The position numbers and the translations under genes are program-made. From the NCBI RefSeq assembly GCF_024346995.1, contig NZ_AP024887.1, positions 2,232,001 through 2,296,000 of the forward strand: a stretch of DNA of 64,000 nucleotides. Reading direction: 5' to 3'. Under the pieces are notes generated by a model. The model saw only the letters and a list, made by a program, of their open reading frames with translations. It ran no database searches and was not told the DNA's origin. This document shows positions 25,169-36,333 of this stretch, one piece after another. The DNA is from Vibrio palustris (GTDB taxonomy: Bacteria; Pseudomonadota; Gammaproteobacteria; Enterobacterales; Vibrionaceae). Every line of letters starts with the position of its first letter. The first letter of the stretch is position 1.

Positions 25169-26287
25169 TTACCCCTCATCTTGCGCTTTATAACGATGTG
25201 CCATGTTATTGGCTGCAACCATCGCATTATATACATCAGCTTCAGAGACGGCTTTAACCATGTTGCCCATCGTATCATCTTTATCACACGCGATCGCTGC
25301 CACTTTACGCCATTCCGATTCTACAAAGTTTTGTAAGCCCATATCCTCAAGCGTCAACGGCAGTCCTGCAACTTTAATAATGCGCACAACATTATCGATT
25401 TCTTCTTTAGGGGCGTTTTCGAGCACTAACTGCGTTAGCAAGCCAAATACTACTTTTTCACCATGCTGTGCTTTGTGAAGATCTGGCACTGCTGACATGC
25501 CATTATTTACCGCATGAGCAGCCGCTAATCCGCCAGATTCAGCCCCCACACCACTTAAATAAATGGTCGCTTCTATTGTTTGCTCCAAGGCTGGCGTTGT
25601 CACTTTATTTTTTAAAGCATCCATAGCCGCAGCAACGTTTTCACTTAATACGTCATAACACAAACGAGCGAGACCTAACCCTGTTCGTGATGGTTTTTTC
25701 AGAACTAAATTCACACCGTCGCACGCATAACAAGCACGAGCTTCAAAATAGGTCGCTAGCGCATCCCCTACACCTGCCGCAAAGAAACGAGTTGGTGCTC
25801 CCGCTAGAATATCTGTATCCGCAATCACGGCATCGGGGTTTTGTGGTAAGAAAAGATAATGATCAAACTCCCCATCTTCAGTGTAAATAACAGAGAGTGC
25901 CGTACACGGAGCATCGGTAGAAGCAATGGTAGGATATAAGATGACTGGTAATTTTTGTTGATACGCCACTGCTTTAGCTGTATCCAATGTTTTACCGCCA
26001 CCAACGCCAACAATGACATTGGCATAGGTTTCTTTGACGAGAGCAACATTACGATCGACTTCTTTTTGTGTGCACTCGTACTGAAACTTTTCTGCTGTCG
26101 CCGTCAAGTTATCCGTCTTTTCAATAGCAGAAACCGCCTCTTGTTCGACTCTAGAAAGAATGAATTCATCACAAATAATAAATGCATTAGTACCAAAGTC
26201 TTTCACGTAATCTGGCAGCTGGGACAATAAATCTGTACCGATAACAAACTTCTTCGGTGACGTTACTGTTCGTGGAGTCATAGTCAT
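25169..26287 (-). CDS. gldA: glycerol dehydrogenase-like iron-containing alcohol dehydrogenase
   Basis: A 372-residue member of the GldA/Fe-ADH family, which oxidises glycerol to dihydroxyacetone with NAD. VGVGGGKTLDTAK (about residues 92-104) is the dinucleotide-binding loop and PTIASTDAPCTALSV follows it. Metal ligands are expected in AAGVGDALATYFEA and AAAHAVNNGM and in the later His of HKAQHGEKV. AAGGAGCAACAC before the ATG supports the start. It is a single gene; no dihydroxyacetone kinase lies nearby, so the in vivo substrate could differ from glycerol. Confidence 0.82.
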   Translation of the reverse strand: MTMTPRTVTSPKKFVIGTDLLSQLPDYVKDFGTNAFIICDEFILSRVEQEAVSAIEKTDNLTATAEKFQYECTQKEVDRNVALVKETYANVIVGVGGGKTLDTAKAVAYQQKLPVILYPTIASTDAPCTALSVIYTEDGEFDHYLFLPQNPDAVIADTDILAGAPTRFFAAGVGDALATYFEARACYACDGVNLVLKKPSRTGLGLARLCYDVLSENVAAAMDALKNKVTTPALEQTIEATIYLSGVGAESGGLAAAHAVNNGMSAVPDLHKAQHGEKVVFGLLTQLVLENAPKEEIDNVVRIIKVAGLPLTLEDMGLQNFVESEWRKVAAIACDKDDTMGNMVKAVSEADVYNAMVAANNMAHRYKAQDEG

Positions 26288-26403
26288 GTGTTGCTCCTTT
26301 TAAAAAAAAATAACAAACTCATTGCATATGTTATCGCTCGGAGTCGTCAAATTCTTTGAGCTAAAGCATATTCATCATGATCTCTAACAATGTTATTTCG
26401 GCA

Positions 26404-26438
26404 ATAAAAAAGAGAAAACGTTATACGTTTTCTCTTTA
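26404..26438 (-). terminator. terminator of lptFG
   Basis: On the minus strand an AAAGAGAAAACGT / ACGTTTTCTCTTT stem is followed by TTTATT, about 30 bases past the lptG stop. Confidence 0.88.
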
Positions 26439-26467
26439 AGATTTTGCGGTATTATTTTTTGACGCGT

Positions 26468-27538
26468 CTAACCTTTACGCTTCATTAAAATCAGAGCCAC
26501 ACTCAAGAAGACTAAACTCGGTGCAATTGCGCCGATCGATGGTGGGAACCCATATACTAAACTAAGGGGTCCGAAGAATTCACTCGATATGTAGAAAGTA
26601 AACCCAGCGATGACTCCTGATAAAATCCTTGCCCCCATGGTCACACTACGTAAAGGGCCAAAAATAAACGATAACGCCATCAGCATCATAACCGCAATCG
26701 AAAATGGTTGAGTCATCTTACGCCAAAACGCGAGATCGTACCGAGAGGCATCTTGCTCAGACGACTTCAAATAATTCACATAACTATACAAGCCACTCAA
26801 AGATAGCTCTTCCGGTTTCACAGTCACCACTTTCAGCTTGTCCGGTTCTAAGGTCGTGTCCCATTGATAAGATGGAATCACTTTTTTAGAAATTTCTACG
26901 TTGTTTTTCATATTCGTGAGGATGGCATTTTTCATCGTCCAATGATGACCACTGTCGTAATCGACTTCTTTGGCAAACACGACTTCCGTTAATTTCTTAT
27001 TGTCATTAAAACGCCAAATGTTGACACCATATAACTTCTCATCGTTGATCTTAGTGATAAAAATAAAGTCATTGGCATCACGAGCCCACACCCCACTGCG
27101 CACCGACAATATTTTGCCACCAGACGTTTCGAATGCGCGCATATCACGTGCCAATTTTTGCGCTTGAGGCGCTCCCCATTCACCCAGTAAGGTAATAAGA
27201 ATCATCAACGGAATTGCAGTCTTGAGTACCGATAAACCAATCTGTAGCTTCGAATACCCTGCCGCCTGCATAACAACCAGTTCAGAACTGGACGCCAACA
27301 TGCCTAAACCAATCAATGCGCCCAGTAAGGCGGCGAGCGGAAAGAACATTTCAATGTCGCGTGGGATACTTAAAATCACAAAGTACAACGCATGTAAAAG
27401 ATCGTACGTCCCTTTACCTACTTTGCGTAACTGATCAACATATTTGATAATGCCCGACAATCCAACAAAGGTCACCAGCACTAACGCTGATGTAGAGATG
27501 ATGGTTCGACCAATATAAAAGTCTAAAATCTTAAACAT
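26468..27538 (-). CDS. lptG: LPS export permease LptG
   Basis: A 356-residue YjgP/YjgQ-family permease. With LptF and the ATPase LptB it extracts lipopolysaccharide from the inner membrane. Three N-terminal transmembrane helices (about residues 10-125) precede a periplasmic beta-jellyroll domain, and three C-terminal helices (about 265-355) follow. It starts three bases after lptF. Its partners lptC, lptA and lptB are in this window at 55316-57095. Confidence 0.94.
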   Translation of the reverse strand: MFKILDFYIGRTIISTSALVLVTFVGLSGIIKYVDQLRKVGKGTYDLLHALYFVILSIPRDIEMFFPLAALLGALIGLGMLASSSELVVMQAAGYSKLQIGLSVLKTAIPLMILITLLGEWGAPQAQKLARDMRAFETSGGKILSVRSGVWARDANDFIFITKINDEKLYGVNIWRFNDNKKLTEVVFAKEVDYDSGHHWTMKNAILTNMKNNVEISKKVIPSYQWDTTLEPDKLKVVTVKPEELSLSGLYSYVNYLKSSEQDASRYDLAFWRKMTQPFSIAVMMLMALSFIFGPLRSVTMGARILSGVIAGFTFYISSEFFGPLSLVYGFPPSIGAIAPSLVFLSVALILMKRKG

Positions 27539-27541
27539 GAC

Positions 27542-28642
27542 TTACGCCACCTTTCTCTTTCTGAATTTATCTTTGAATTTTCTGACCACGACACTATCTA
27601 GCGAGTTAATCGCCAAGGCTGCAAGCAACAATAATCCATTAATTGGCCACATACCTACGCTCCCAGGAATCGAGCCATCTTCTATGGCTGATTTCGTCGC
27701 ACTAATCGCCAAGAAATACGCTAGATAAATTAAGATAGCAGGCCCCATTTTCGCAAACCGCCCTTGCCTAGGGTTCACTGCCGATAACGGTACCACCAGC
27801 ATGGTAAGCAGTGGAATACACACAACTAACGAAATCCGCCATTGCAATTCTGCCTGAGCTTTAGGGCTATCATTATGAATTAATTGCATTGTTGGCTGAG
27901 CTTCCCAGTCACGACTTTCGTGTTTTACCTTCCTTTGACCAATCAAACCTTGGTATTGATCAAACGTTGTGACCATATAGTTCACGCGAGTCGGCACACC
28001 TTCATAACGCGTGCCGTTATGCATAGAGATCACTTGGCGACCATCGCTAAGATCTTTCACCTCTCCTGAATTGGAGAACATCACGCTTGGCATCACCGAA
28101 TCTTTTGGCGTCAGTTGGGCAACAAAAACATTGGATAATTTATGGTTATTAATATCATCGATAAAGACCACCGATGAGCCATCTGGAGAACGCTGAAACT
28201 GCCCTTTTTGCAATAAATCAACGCTGTTTTCAGATGACAGTTTTTCCATTAACTGCGCTACCTTATCTTGCCCCCATGGTGACAACCAAAAAGAGTTAAA
28301 CGCCGCCACACCGGAGGTGATCAGAGCCAGTGCTAACGCGGCCTGAATTAAAAACTTATTACCAATGCCCGTCGCGTTCATCACGGTAATTTCACTTTCT
28401 GCGTACAAACGCCCGAAGGTGAGCAAGATACCTATATATAAACTCAACGGTAACATGAGTAACCCCATCGCAGGCATGTTCAATCCCACGATAGACAAAA
28501 TCATGCGTGCAGGAATCTCACCATCGGAAGCTTCCGCCAAAACACGGATAAACTTCTGGCTCAGGAATACTAAAAAGAGCACAAAAAAGATGGCTAGCTG
28601 ACTCTTTAATGCCTCTCTGATCAAATATCGGACAATAATCAC
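27542..28642 (-). CDS. lptF: LPS export permease LptF
   Basis: A 366-residue paralogue of LptG, with start MIIVRYLIREALKSQLAIFF and the same 3 + periplasmic domain + 3 helix plan. It forms the LptB2FG transporter with LptG. It is transcribed divergently from pepA, as in E. coli and Vibrio. The divergent gap (28643-28833) should hold both promoters. Confidence 0.94.
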   Translation of the reverse strand: MIIVRYLIREALKSQLAIFFVLFLVFLSQKFIRVLAEASDGEIPARMILSIVGLNMPAMGLLMLPLSLYIGILLTFGRLYAESEITVMNATGIGNKFLIQAALALALITSGVAAFNSFWLSPWGQDKVAQLMEKLSSENSVDLLQKGQFQRSPDGSSVVFIDDINNHKLSNVFVAQLTPKDSVMPSVMFSNSGEVKDLSDGRQVISMHNGTRYEGVPTRVNYMVTTFDQYQGLIGQRKVKHESRDWEAQPTMQLIHNDSPKAQAELQWRISLVVCIPLLTMLVVPLSAVNPRQGRFAKMGPAILIYLAYFLAISATKSAIEDGSIPGSVGMWPINGLLLLAALAINSLDSVVVRKFKDKFRKRKVA

Positions 28643-28833
28643 GCTGAAATTACCTATACAAAACTTGTTTTTTTAGTTGAATCACTATAATTTCTCGGTG
28701 AACCTTTTATTTTCGAAATTTTAGCTAAGTGTTAGCATTCTACATTAAAAGGTAGAACCTTATAAGGATCCAACAAGTAAGAGTTCATTATCTAACATTT
28801 AGTTCTATTTGTCTTTAGGATGTAGGAGTACGC

Positions 28834-30342
28834 ATGGAGTTCAGTGTAAAAAGTGGTAGCCCAGAGAAGCAGCGCAGTGCATGTATCGTCGTGGGTGTCT
28901 TTGAACCACGCCGTCTTTCTCCAGTGGCAGAGCAACTCGATAAGATCAGCGATGGCTATCTGAGTTCTTTATTACGCCGTGGTGATTTAGAAGGTAAACC
29001 AGGCCAGATGCTACTGTTGCATCAAGTTCCTGGAGTTCTATCTGAGCGAGTATTACTTGTCGGCTGTGGTAAAGAACGTGAACTGGGTGAACGCCAGTAT
29101 AAAGAAATTATTCAAAAAACCATTAGCAACCTTAACGAAACAGGATCAATGGAAGCGGTCTGCTTCCTTACAGAGCTGCACGTTAAAGGTCGCGATACTT
29201 ACTGGAAAGTTCGTCAAGCGGTAGAGGCAACACAAGATAGCTTATACACGTTTGATCAATTCAAATCAGTCAAACCGGAAACTCGTCGCCCATTACGTAA
29301 ATTGGTTTTTAATGTGCCAACTCGTCGTGAGCTAACGTTAGGTGAAAAAGCAATTAACCATGGTCTATCTATCGCATCAGGCGTAAGAGCATGTAAAGAC
29401 TTGGGTAATATGCCACCCAACATTGCGACCCCAGCGTACCTTGCTTCACAAGCACGCCGCCTTGCTGATGACCATTCGACCGTTTCAACCAAGATCATTG
29501 GTGAAGAAGAAATGGATAAATTAGGTATGTATTCATACCTAGCGGTTGGTCGTGGTTCAAAAAATGAGTCGATGATGTCGGTTATCGAGCACAAAGGTAA
29601 TCCTGATTCAGATGCTCACCCCATTGTTTTAGTGGGTAAAGGGCTCACGTTTGACTCAGGTGGTATTTCACTCAAACCCGGCGCAAGCATGGACGAAATG
29701 AAATACGACATGTGCGGTGCGGCCTCCGTATTTGGCGCAATGAAGGCAGTGGCTGAAATGAATTTGCCGATTAATGTTGTCGGTATTCTCGCTGGTTGTG
29801 AAAATATGCCGGGTAACGATGCTTATCGTCCAGGTGATATTCTTACTACGATGTCCGGTCAAACGGTTGAAGTATTAAACACCGATGCAGAAGGCCGCTT
29901 AGTTTTGTGTGATGCATTGACGTATGTAGAACGTTTTGAGCCAGAGTGTGTTGTTGATGTAGCGACTTTAACTGGTGCGTGTGTGGTTGCATTAGGCCAT
30001 CATATTAGCGCCGTGCTTGCTAACCACAATCCATTGGCACACGAGCTCGTCAATGCTTCAGAGCAAGCCAGTGATCGCGCTTGGCGTTTACCAATGACCG
30101 ATGAGTACCACGAACAGCTCAAAAGTCCGTTTGCTGATATGGCAAACATTGGTGGTAGCCCGGGTGGCGCGATTACCGCAGGGTGCTTCCTCTCTAAGTT
30201 TACTAAGAAGTATAATTGGGCGCATATTGATATTGCGGGTACCGCTTGGAAATCTGGGGCAGCGAAAGGCTCGACCGGTCGTCCCGTCTCAATGTTGGTC
30301 CAATTCTTACTTAATCGAAGTGGCCTAGACACTGAGGAATAA
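28834..30342 (+). CDS. pepA: leucyl aminopeptidase PepA
   Basis: A 502-residue M17 aminopeptidase that uses two divalent metals. The signature [14 protein letters not shown] (about residues 349-362) and the metal-site segment [17 protein letters not shown] are intact. The N-terminal domain is the DNA-binding part in E. coli PepA (XerB/CarP), which serves cer recombination and carAB repression; conservation of that role is inferred. It is followed by a terminator and then holC. Confidence 0.96.
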   Translation: MEFSVKSGSPEKQRSACIVVGVFEPRRLSPVAEQLDKISDGYLSSLLRRGDLEGKPGQMLLLHQVPGVLSERVLLVGCGKERELGERQYKEIIQKTISNLNETGSMEAVCFLTELHVKGRDTYWKVRQAVEATQDSLYTFDQFKSVKPETRRPLRKLVFNVPTRRELTLGEKAINHGLSIASGVRACKDLGNMPPNIATPAYLASQARRLADDHSTVSTKIIGEEEMDKLGMYSYLAVGRGSKNESMMSVIEHKGNPDSDAHPIVLVGKGLTFDSGGISLKPGASMDEMKYDMCGAASVFGAMKAVAEMNLPINVVGILAGCENMPGNDAYRPGDILTTMSGQTVEVLNTDAEGRLVLCDALTYVERFEPECVVDVATLTGACVVALGHHISAVLANHNPLAHELVNASEQASDRAWRLPMTDEYHEQLKSPFADMANIGGSPGGAITAGCFLSKFTKKYNWAHIDIAGTAWKSGAAKGSTGRPVSMLVQFLLNRSGLDTEE

Positions 30343-30350
30343 CCTCACTA

Positions 30351-30375
30351 AAAGGGCCTCAGGGCCCTTTTTTAT
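30351..30375 (+). terminator. terminator after pepA
   Basis: An AAAGGGCC / GGCCCTTT stem with a TCAG loop and T run lies between pepA and holC. Confidence 0.88.
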
Positions 30376-30402
30376 TTTCTTCTATCTATGCAAAGGTAAG
30401 GT

Positions 30403-30852
30403 ATGGCAACCGCGACGTTTTACATTGTTAACGCTGATAGCCCGCAAGCAAGTGCTGCCGGGTTTGAAGAGTATGTTTTATTTCTCATCCGTCACTTTGT
30501 CAAACAAGGCGCGAAAGTCTACCTACAATGCCATGATAAGTCCCACGCTGAACAATTTGCCGAACATTTATGGCAAGCCGATCCTGATGAATTCATTGGA
30601 CATAACCTGGTTGGTGAAGGACCTCGTTATGGAACCCATGTAGAAATAGGTCATCCGGGAGTTCGAGCCTCGTTTAATCGTCAACTGGCAATAAACCTGG
30701 CGGATAATCAGACAACCTTTGCGCAAAACTTAACGGAAGTGATAGACTTCGTACCTAGCGAAGAAAATGCGAAACAGCGGGCTCGAGCGCGGTATAAACA
30801 CTATCGCCAAGCAGGTTATCAACTGCAAACCATCGAGATCCAATACCCTTAG
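30403..30852 (+). CDS. holC: DNA polymerase III chi subunit
   Basis: A 149-residue HolC family protein. It links the clamp loader (through psi) to single-stranded DNA-binding protein. N-terminal ATFYIVNADSPQA and central DEFIGHNLVGEGPRYGTHVEIG fit the family, and the order pepA-holC-valS is conserved in enterics and Vibrio. Length equals that of E. coli chi (147). Confidence 0.92.
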   Translation: MATATFYIVNADSPQASAAGFEEYVLFLIRHFVKQGAKVYLQCHDKSHAEQFAEHLWQADPDEFIGHNLVGEGPRYGTHVEIGHPGVRASFNRQLAINLADNQTTFAQNLTEVIDFVPSEENAKQRARARYKHYRQAGYQLQTIEIQYP

Positions 30853-30943
30853 TTGTTCCTCCTTTATAGTTAAGCTCTTTACCACGAGAGCTCACTTATA
30901 AAGACGAACTGATTAATCATTCAAGTATCCATCTAAGAGCACT

Positions 30944-33805
30944 ATGGAAAAGACATATAACCCAACATCTATCGAACAAGGTCTGTATCAGACTTGGGAA
31001 GAGCAAGGCTATTTTAAGCCTCACGGCGACACATCTAAACCCGCTTATAGCATTGTCATCCCGCCGCCAAACGTCACGGGTAGCCTGCATATGGGTCACG
31101 CTTTCCAAGATACCATTATGGATACTTTGACGCGCTGCCAACGTATGAAAGGGAACAATACCCTATGGCAAGTCGGAACGGACCACGCTGGAATCGCAAC
31201 GCAAATGGTCGTCGAGCGTAAAATTGCCGCACAAGAAGACAAAACCAAAAATGATTACGGCCGTGAAGCATTCATCGATAAGATTTGGGAATGGAAAAAC
31301 GAGTCAGGCGGTAATATCACCCGCCAACTACGTCGTCTGGGCGCCTCTGTCGATTGGGATCGTGAACGCTTTACCATGGATGAAGGCTTCTCTAACGCCG
31401 TGAAAGAAGTGTTTGTACGTCTTTACAAAGAAGATTTACTGTATCGTGGTAAGCGTCTCGTTAACTGGGATCCAAAGCTACACACCGCAATTTCTGATCT
31501 TGAAGTGGAAAACATTGATAAGAAAGGCCACATGTGGCATTTCCGTTACCCGCTTGCCAATGGTGCGACAACCGCTGATGGCAAAGATTATATTGTGGTC
31601 GCGACGACCCGTCCAGAAACCGTGTTAGGCGATACTGGTGTTGCGGTTAACCCAGAAGATCCTCGTTATAAAGATCTGATTGGCAAACACGTACGTCTAC
31701 CTATCGTTGATCGTTTAATTCCTATTGTTGGTGATGAACACGCCGATATGGAAAAAGGCACAGGCTGTGTAAAAATCACCCCTGCGCATGATTTTAATGA
31801 CTATGAAGTGGGTAAACGTCATAGTCTACCCATGATCAACATCCTCACTATGGATGCACACATTTTGGCAAGCGCTGAAGTGTACACCACCAAAGGTGAG
31901 CCAAGCACCGATTACGCAACCGATATTCCAGAGCAATACCAAGGGTTAGAGCGATTTGCTGCACGTAAAGCACTTGTAGCAGAATTCGATCAACTTGGCC
32001 TATTGGTCGAAGTGAAAGATCACGATCTTACCGTCCCGTATGGTGACCGTGGTGGTGTGGTAATTGAACCGATGCTAACCGACCAATGGTATGTGCGTAC
32101 TGCCCCTCTCGCTCAGCCTGCGATTAAAGCGGTTAAAGATGGAGACATTCAATTCGTACCACAACAGTACGAAAACATGTATTTCTCTTGGATGAACGAA
32201 CTGCAAGATTGGTGTATCTCGCGTCAGCTTTGGTGGGGTCATCGCATTCCAGCTTGGTATGATGAGCAAGGTAATGTTTATGTCGGTCGTGATGAAGACG
32301 AAGTGCGTGCTGAAAACGGTTTAGCCGCAGATGTCGTGCTTGCACAAGATGATGATGTACTTGATACCTGGTTCTCATCCGCACTATGGACGTTTGGTAC
32401 ACAAGGTTGGCCAGAAAAAACGCCGGATCTTGCCACGTTCCACCCGACCGATGTGTTGGTAACAGGCTTCGATATTATCTTCTTCTGGGTTGCGCGCATG
32501 ATCATGATGACCATGCACTTTATCAAAGATGAAGATAATAAGCCGCAAGTTCCGTTCAAAACCATTTATGTGACCGGCCTTATTCGCGATGAAAATGGCG
32601 ATAAAATGTCGAAAACAAAAGGTAACGTGCTTGACCCTATCGATATGATCGATGGTATTGATCTTGAAGACTTAGTTGAAAAGCGTACTGGCAACATGAT
32701 GCAGCCACAGCTTGCTAAGAAGATCGAAAAAACCACGCGTAAAGCTTACGAAAACGGGATTGAAGCCTACGGTACTGACGCACTGCGCTTTACACTCGCA
32801 GCGATGGCTTCAACCGGTCGTGATATCAACTGGGATATGAAGCGTCTTGAAGGTTACCGTAATTTCTGTAACAAGCTATGGAACGCAAGCCGTTACGTGC
32901 TGATGAATACGCAAGAGCACGATTGTGGTTTTGCCGCAGATGCTGAGTTGGAATATTCGTTAGCAGATAAATGGATCGAATCTCAATTTGAATTGACTGC
33001 GAAAGCGTTTAATAACCATATTGATAACTTCCGTTTAGACATGGCAGCCAATACGCTGTACGAGTTCATTTGGAACCAATTCTGTGACTGGTATTTAGAG
33101 CTTACTAAACCAGTTCTATGGAAAGGTACCGAATCACAGCAACGCGCAACACGCCGTACTCTGATCACTGTATTAGAAAAAACCTTACGTCTTGCTCACC
33201 CTGTGATCCCATATATCACAGAAACGATTTGGCAAAGTGTCAAGCCACTGGTTGACGGTGTGTCTGGCGAGACCATCATGTTACAAGCCCTACCACAATA
33301 TGATGAAAATAACTTCCATCAGGAAGCGCTGGATGATATTGAATGGGTAAAAGCATTTATCACCAGTATTCGTAACCTACGTGCTGAATACGACATCAAC
33401 CCAGGTAAGCCATTGGAAGTGATGCTTAAAGCCGCCAATGATATTGATGCAAGCCGCTTAGAAACCTGTAAGCCAGTATTGATGTCACTAGCGAAACTAG
33501 AAAGCGTTCGCATTATTACTGATGCCGATACTCTTCCAGCTTGTGCGACGTCACTGGTTGCTCAATCTGAGTTAATGATCCCAATGGCAGGCTTGATTGA
33601 TAAAGATGCAGAACTTGATCGTTTGACGAAAGAGATCAACAAAACCCAAGGTGAAATTAAGCGCATTGAAGGTAAGTTAAACAACGAAGGTTTTGTTGCG
33701 AAAGCGCCGGAAGCCGTTGTTGCTAAAGAACGTGAGAAGCTCGAAGGTTACCAAGCAACTTTGGTCAAACTAGAAGAGCAAAAAGTCACTATCGCTAACC
33801 TATAA
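30944..33805 (+). CDS. valS: valyl-tRNA synthetase
   Basis: A 953-residue class I aminoacyl-tRNA synthetase that charges tRNA-Val. The HIGH-type motif is in [16 protein letters not shown] (about residues 42-57) and KMSKTKGN is at about residue 555. An editing (CP1) domain lies between them, and the C-terminal coiled-coil arm from about residue 885 is typical of ValRS. It is probably transcribed with holC or from a promoter in the 91-base gap. Confidence 0.97.
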   Translation: MEKTYNPTSIEQGLYQTWEEQGYFKPHGDTSKPAYSIVIPPPNVTGSLHMGHAFQDTIMDTLTRCQRMKGNNTLWQVGTDHAGIATQMVVERKIAAQEDKTKNDYGREAFIDKIWEWKNESGGNITRQLRRLGASVDWDRERFTMDEGFSNAVKEVFVRLYKEDLLYRGKRLVNWDPKLHTAISDLEVENIDKKGHMWHFRYPLANGATTADGKDYIVVATTRPETVLGDTGVAVNPEDPRYKDLIGKHVRLPIVDRLIPIVGDEHADMEKGTGCVKITPAHDFNDYEVGKRHSLPMINILTMDAHILASAEVYTTKGEPSTDYATDIPEQYQGLERFAARKALVAEFDQLGLLVEVKDHDLTVPYGDRGGVVIEPMLTDQWYVRTAPLAQPAIKAVKDGDIQFVPQQYENMYFSWMNELQDWCISRQLWWGHRIPAWYDEQGNVYVGRDEDEVRAENGLAADVVLAQDDDVLDTWFSSALWTFGTQGWPEKTPDLATFHPTDVLVTGFDIIFFWVARMIMMTMHFIKDEDNKPQVPFKTIYVTGLIRDENGDKMSKTKGNVLDPIDMIDGIDLEDLVEKRTGNMMQPQLAKKIEKTTRKAYENGIEAYGTDALRFTLAAMASTGRDINWDMKRLEGYRNFCNKLWNASRYVLMNTQEHDCGFAADAELEYSLADKWIESQFELTAKAFNNHIDNFRLDMAANTLYEFIWNQFCDWYLELTKPVLWKGTESQQRATRRTLITVLEKTLRLAHPVIPYITETIWQSVKPLVDGVSGETIMLQALPQYDENNFHQEALDDIEWVKAFITSIRNLRAEYDINPGKPLEVMLKAANDIDASRLETCKPVLMSLAKLESVRIITDADTLPACATSLVAQSELMIPMAGLIDKDAELDRLTKEINKTQGEIKRIEGKLNNEGFVAKAPEAVVAKEREKLEGYQATLVKLEEQKVTIANL

Positions 33806-33821
33806 TCGGTTATCTTGATGA

Positions 33822-33853
33822 CAAAAAGCAGCGCTAAGGCGCTGCTTTTTTTT
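33822..33853. terminator. bidirectional terminator between valS and rluA
   Basis: An AGCAGCGC / GCGCTGCT stem with an A run left and a T run right lies between the convergent genes. Confidence 0.92.
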
Positions 33854-33891
33854 TATCGCTATTATTTATCGAGTATTCTAACTATTGTCTA

Positions 33892-34626
33892 TCAGCACTT
33901 AGGTAAGAGTTTATAATCCGGTAATTGTGGGCTTGGCGTAAAATGCTCAAAAATACAACCTTCCGCGTCGGGGTAAAACTCACAGGGAACAAATAACGAT
34001 GCGAGCGTTTGGGATATCGGATGATAAAAACTCAGCTCAGCCGCATGTAGCTGCAGACGGTCACTCCATGCAAACGCTTCTGCGTGCGCGTAAAACTCAT
34101 CTCCCACAATCGGATGCCCTATCACCTGCATGTGAACCCGCAGCTGATGAGAACGCCCTGTCACTGGTAATAAACGTACGACACTGGTGTGCTCTTCATA
34201 TTGCACCACCTGATAATGAGTCAGCGACGGTTTACCGTGCTCTTCACACACTTTCTGGCGTGGACGATTCGGCCAATCACAAATAAGCGGGCGATCGATT
34301 TCTCCTTGCTGTGGCGGATGTCCCCACACTCGGGCATAGTAAACTTTATGAGTCAGACGATATTGAAATTGTTTTTTTAACGCCGATTCACTGGCTTTGT
34401 CTTTGGCAAGCAGCATGAGACCAGAAGTTGCCATATCCAAGCGATGGATGACCTGAATCTCCCTATCACGCTCAACAATACGACTCCACATACTGTCATA
34501 GTGCTCTGGCAATCGGCCCGGCACCGAGAGTAAACCAGCGGGTTTATTCACCGCCAAGAGGTTCTCATCTTCATACACCACTTCAATCCACGGATCGCTC
34601 GGCGGTGTGTATTCTGTCATTGCCAT
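33892..34626 (-). CDS. rluA: RluA-family pseudouridine synthase (23S U746 / tRNA U32 type)
   Basis: A 244-residue pseudouridine synthase. The catalytic motif HRLDMATSGLMLLA (about residues 81-94) carries the essential Asp, and LLPVTGRSHQLRVHM is the second RluA block. There is no S4 domain, which fits RluA proper and not RluC or RluD. E. coli RluA modifies 23S U746 and U32 of several tRNAs. Two ATG codons lie six bases apart at the start; 34626 is the longer choice. Confidence 0.88.
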   Translation of the reverse strand: MAMTEYTPPSDPWIEVVYEDENLLAVNKPAGLLSVPGRLPEHYDSMWSRIVERDREIQVIHRLDMATSGLMLLAKDKASESALKKQFQYRLTHKVYYARVWGHPPQQGEIDRPLICDWPNRPRQKVCEEHGKPSLTHYQVVQYEEHTSVVRLLPVTGRSHQLRVHMQVIGHPIVGDEFYAHAEAFAWSDRLQLHAAELSFYHPISQTLASLFVPCEFYPDAEGCIFEHFTPSPQLPDYKLLPKC

Positions 34627-34953
34627 GTGCTGCTCTATTTAGTTAAAAACGTCTGTGCTAAAAACGCTGCATTATATACACAAGCTTGTCATTTATCAGT
34701 AAGCAATTCGGCGTCCGTCTATATTGGCGCGCACGTTTAATTTAATCCCCCCTCTCTGTTGCACAGGTTTCTAGCGCTGCATCCGAGTCAGTCACATCGA
34801 CAAGATCAGCATAAGTAAAAAATATCAGCCATTATTGTAAATAAAAATTGACATATAAGTGATATACGATAAAGATCCATTTTATTGACAAAATAAGAAA
34901 CCTTAAAAGGTTCACTTGAATGTATTTCAGCACAACATGTAAAAGGATGTACT
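34627..34953. other. intergenic region between rluA and the NRAMP-like gene
   Basis: A 327-base divergent gap. A consensus -35 box TTGACA lies at 34848-34853, with only a weak -10 (TAAAGA, 34870) sixteen bases on; it may drive the NRAMP-like gene. No RNA gene or ORF is evident. Confidence 0.4.
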
Positions 34954-36231
34954 ATGGAAAGCTCCGCTTCGATACCAACGACCTCAAATAGAGGGTTGGG
35001 TAGATTACTTCAGTCTCTAGGGCCAGGCATCATGACTGCCGCTGCCGCCGTGGGGGGCTCTCATCTCGTTGCTTCAACCAAAGCAGGGGCGATTTATGGG
35101 TGGCATTTAGCCGCATTAATTTTGCTGGTGAATTTATTTAAATACCCTTTCTTTCGGGCAGGGGTGCAATATACGGTAGGTTCAGGTAAAAGTTTGGTTG
35201 AAGGTTATGCGAACTTGGGTAAACCTTATCTTTACACCTTTTTTGCCTTGTGTTCGATTTCAGGTGTGATTAATACCGCCGCACTCTTACTTTTTAGTGC
35301 AAGCTTATTAAGCTACTTCATTCCTTTTCAATTATCGATTGGCATATTAAGCGCACTCATTTTGATCACCTGTCTACTTATTTTATTTGCAGGTCAGTAT
35401 AAAGCGCTAGATGGCTTGTCAAAGCTCATCATGGCCGTATTAACGCTGAGTACATTTCTAGCCGTTGCAATTGCTGCGGGTGGATCTGATACCGTGGTAA
35501 AAACAGTCGAGACCCCATCACCTTGGCACTTAGCCGCGATTGGATTCATCGTTGTCACCATGGGCTGGATGCCTGCACCGATTGAAATCTCGAGTTTAAG
35601 CTCGATGTGGTTAAAAACTCAAAGCAAACAAATGGAAGTAACCCCAAAGTCTGCCTTGTTTGATTTTAATGTCGGTTATATTGGCACCGCCCTACTTGCC
35701 GTCGTCTTTTTGTCCTTAGGTGCATTAGTGCTCAATGGTACAGGCACTGACATTGCAAAATCAGGAACTGGCTTTACTCACCAGCTCATTGGCCTATACG
35801 CATCAACGATAGGTGAATGGTCGCGTTACTTAATCGCAGTGATTGCCTTTTTCTGTATTTTCGGTAGTACCATTACTGTGATCGATGGCTATTCTCGCGT
35901 GCTTGCAGAGGGGGTACGTCTCTTTAAAAAAGAGGGTGAGCAGCAAAACGAACATCGTTATTTTAAAGTTTGGATGCTCGCTATCTCTGCATTAGCGCTA
36001 TCCATCATTTTATTCTGGGCTTCTGCCTTATTACCAATGCTCAACTTCGCCATGATTATGGCGTTTATTACCACGCCTTTCTTTGCTTTACTCAATTATA
36101 TTTTGGTTACGCGTACACCACTTCCTAAAGCATTAACTATGGGAGTGAAACTCAAATCACTCTCCATACTCGGGCTGATTTATCTATTTGGATTTTTAGC
36201 CGTGTTTGTATGGTGGAAATGGTTCTTGTAG
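34954..36231 (+). CDS. divergent NRAMP-family transporter
   Basis: A 425-residue membrane protein with about 11 hydrophobic helices and the NRAMP (SLC11, APC fold) layout. The first helix begins LGPGIMTAAAAVGGSHLVAS where metal-transporting NRAMPs have DPGN, so the Asp and Asn ligands are missing. In helix 6 the usual MPHN reads MPAP: the Met is kept and the His and Asn are not. It may be one of the NRAMP-related proteins with altered substrate. AAAGGATG before the ATG supports the start. It is a single gene. Confidence 0.75.
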   Translation: MESSASIPTTSNRGLGRLLQSLGPGIMTAAAAVGGSHLVASTKAGAIYGWHLAALILLVNLFKYPFFRAGVQYTVGSGKSLVEGYANLGKPYLYTFFALCSISGVINTAALLLFSASLLSYFIPFQLSIGILSALILITCLLILFAGQYKALDGLSKLIMAVLTLSTFLAVAIAAGGSDTVVKTVETPSPWHLAAIGFIVVTMGWMPAPIEISSLSSMWLKTQSKQMEVTPKSALFDFNVGYIGTALLAVVFLSLGALVLNGTGTDIAKSGTGFTHQLIGLYASTIGEWSRYLIAVIAFFCIFGSTITVIDGYSRVLAEGVRLFKKEGEQQNEHRYFKVWMLAISALALSIILFWASALLPMLNFAMIMAFITTPFFALLNYILVTRTPLPKALTMGVKLKSLSILGLIYLFGFLAVFVWWKWFL

Positions 36232-36267
36232 CGTAAAGCGACGATTATCAGTTTATATATTCATATC

Positions 36268-36304
36268 AAAAAAAGGCCTTCACAACAGTGAAGGCCTTTT
36301 TTGT
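36268..36304. terminator. bidirectional terminator between the NRAMP-like gene and rapA
   Basis: An AAAGGCCTTCAC / GTGAAGGCCTTT stem with an AACA loop has A and T runs outside. Confidence 0.93.
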
Positions 36305-36333
36305 TTACTGTAACAATGAATTATTCTAAATCA

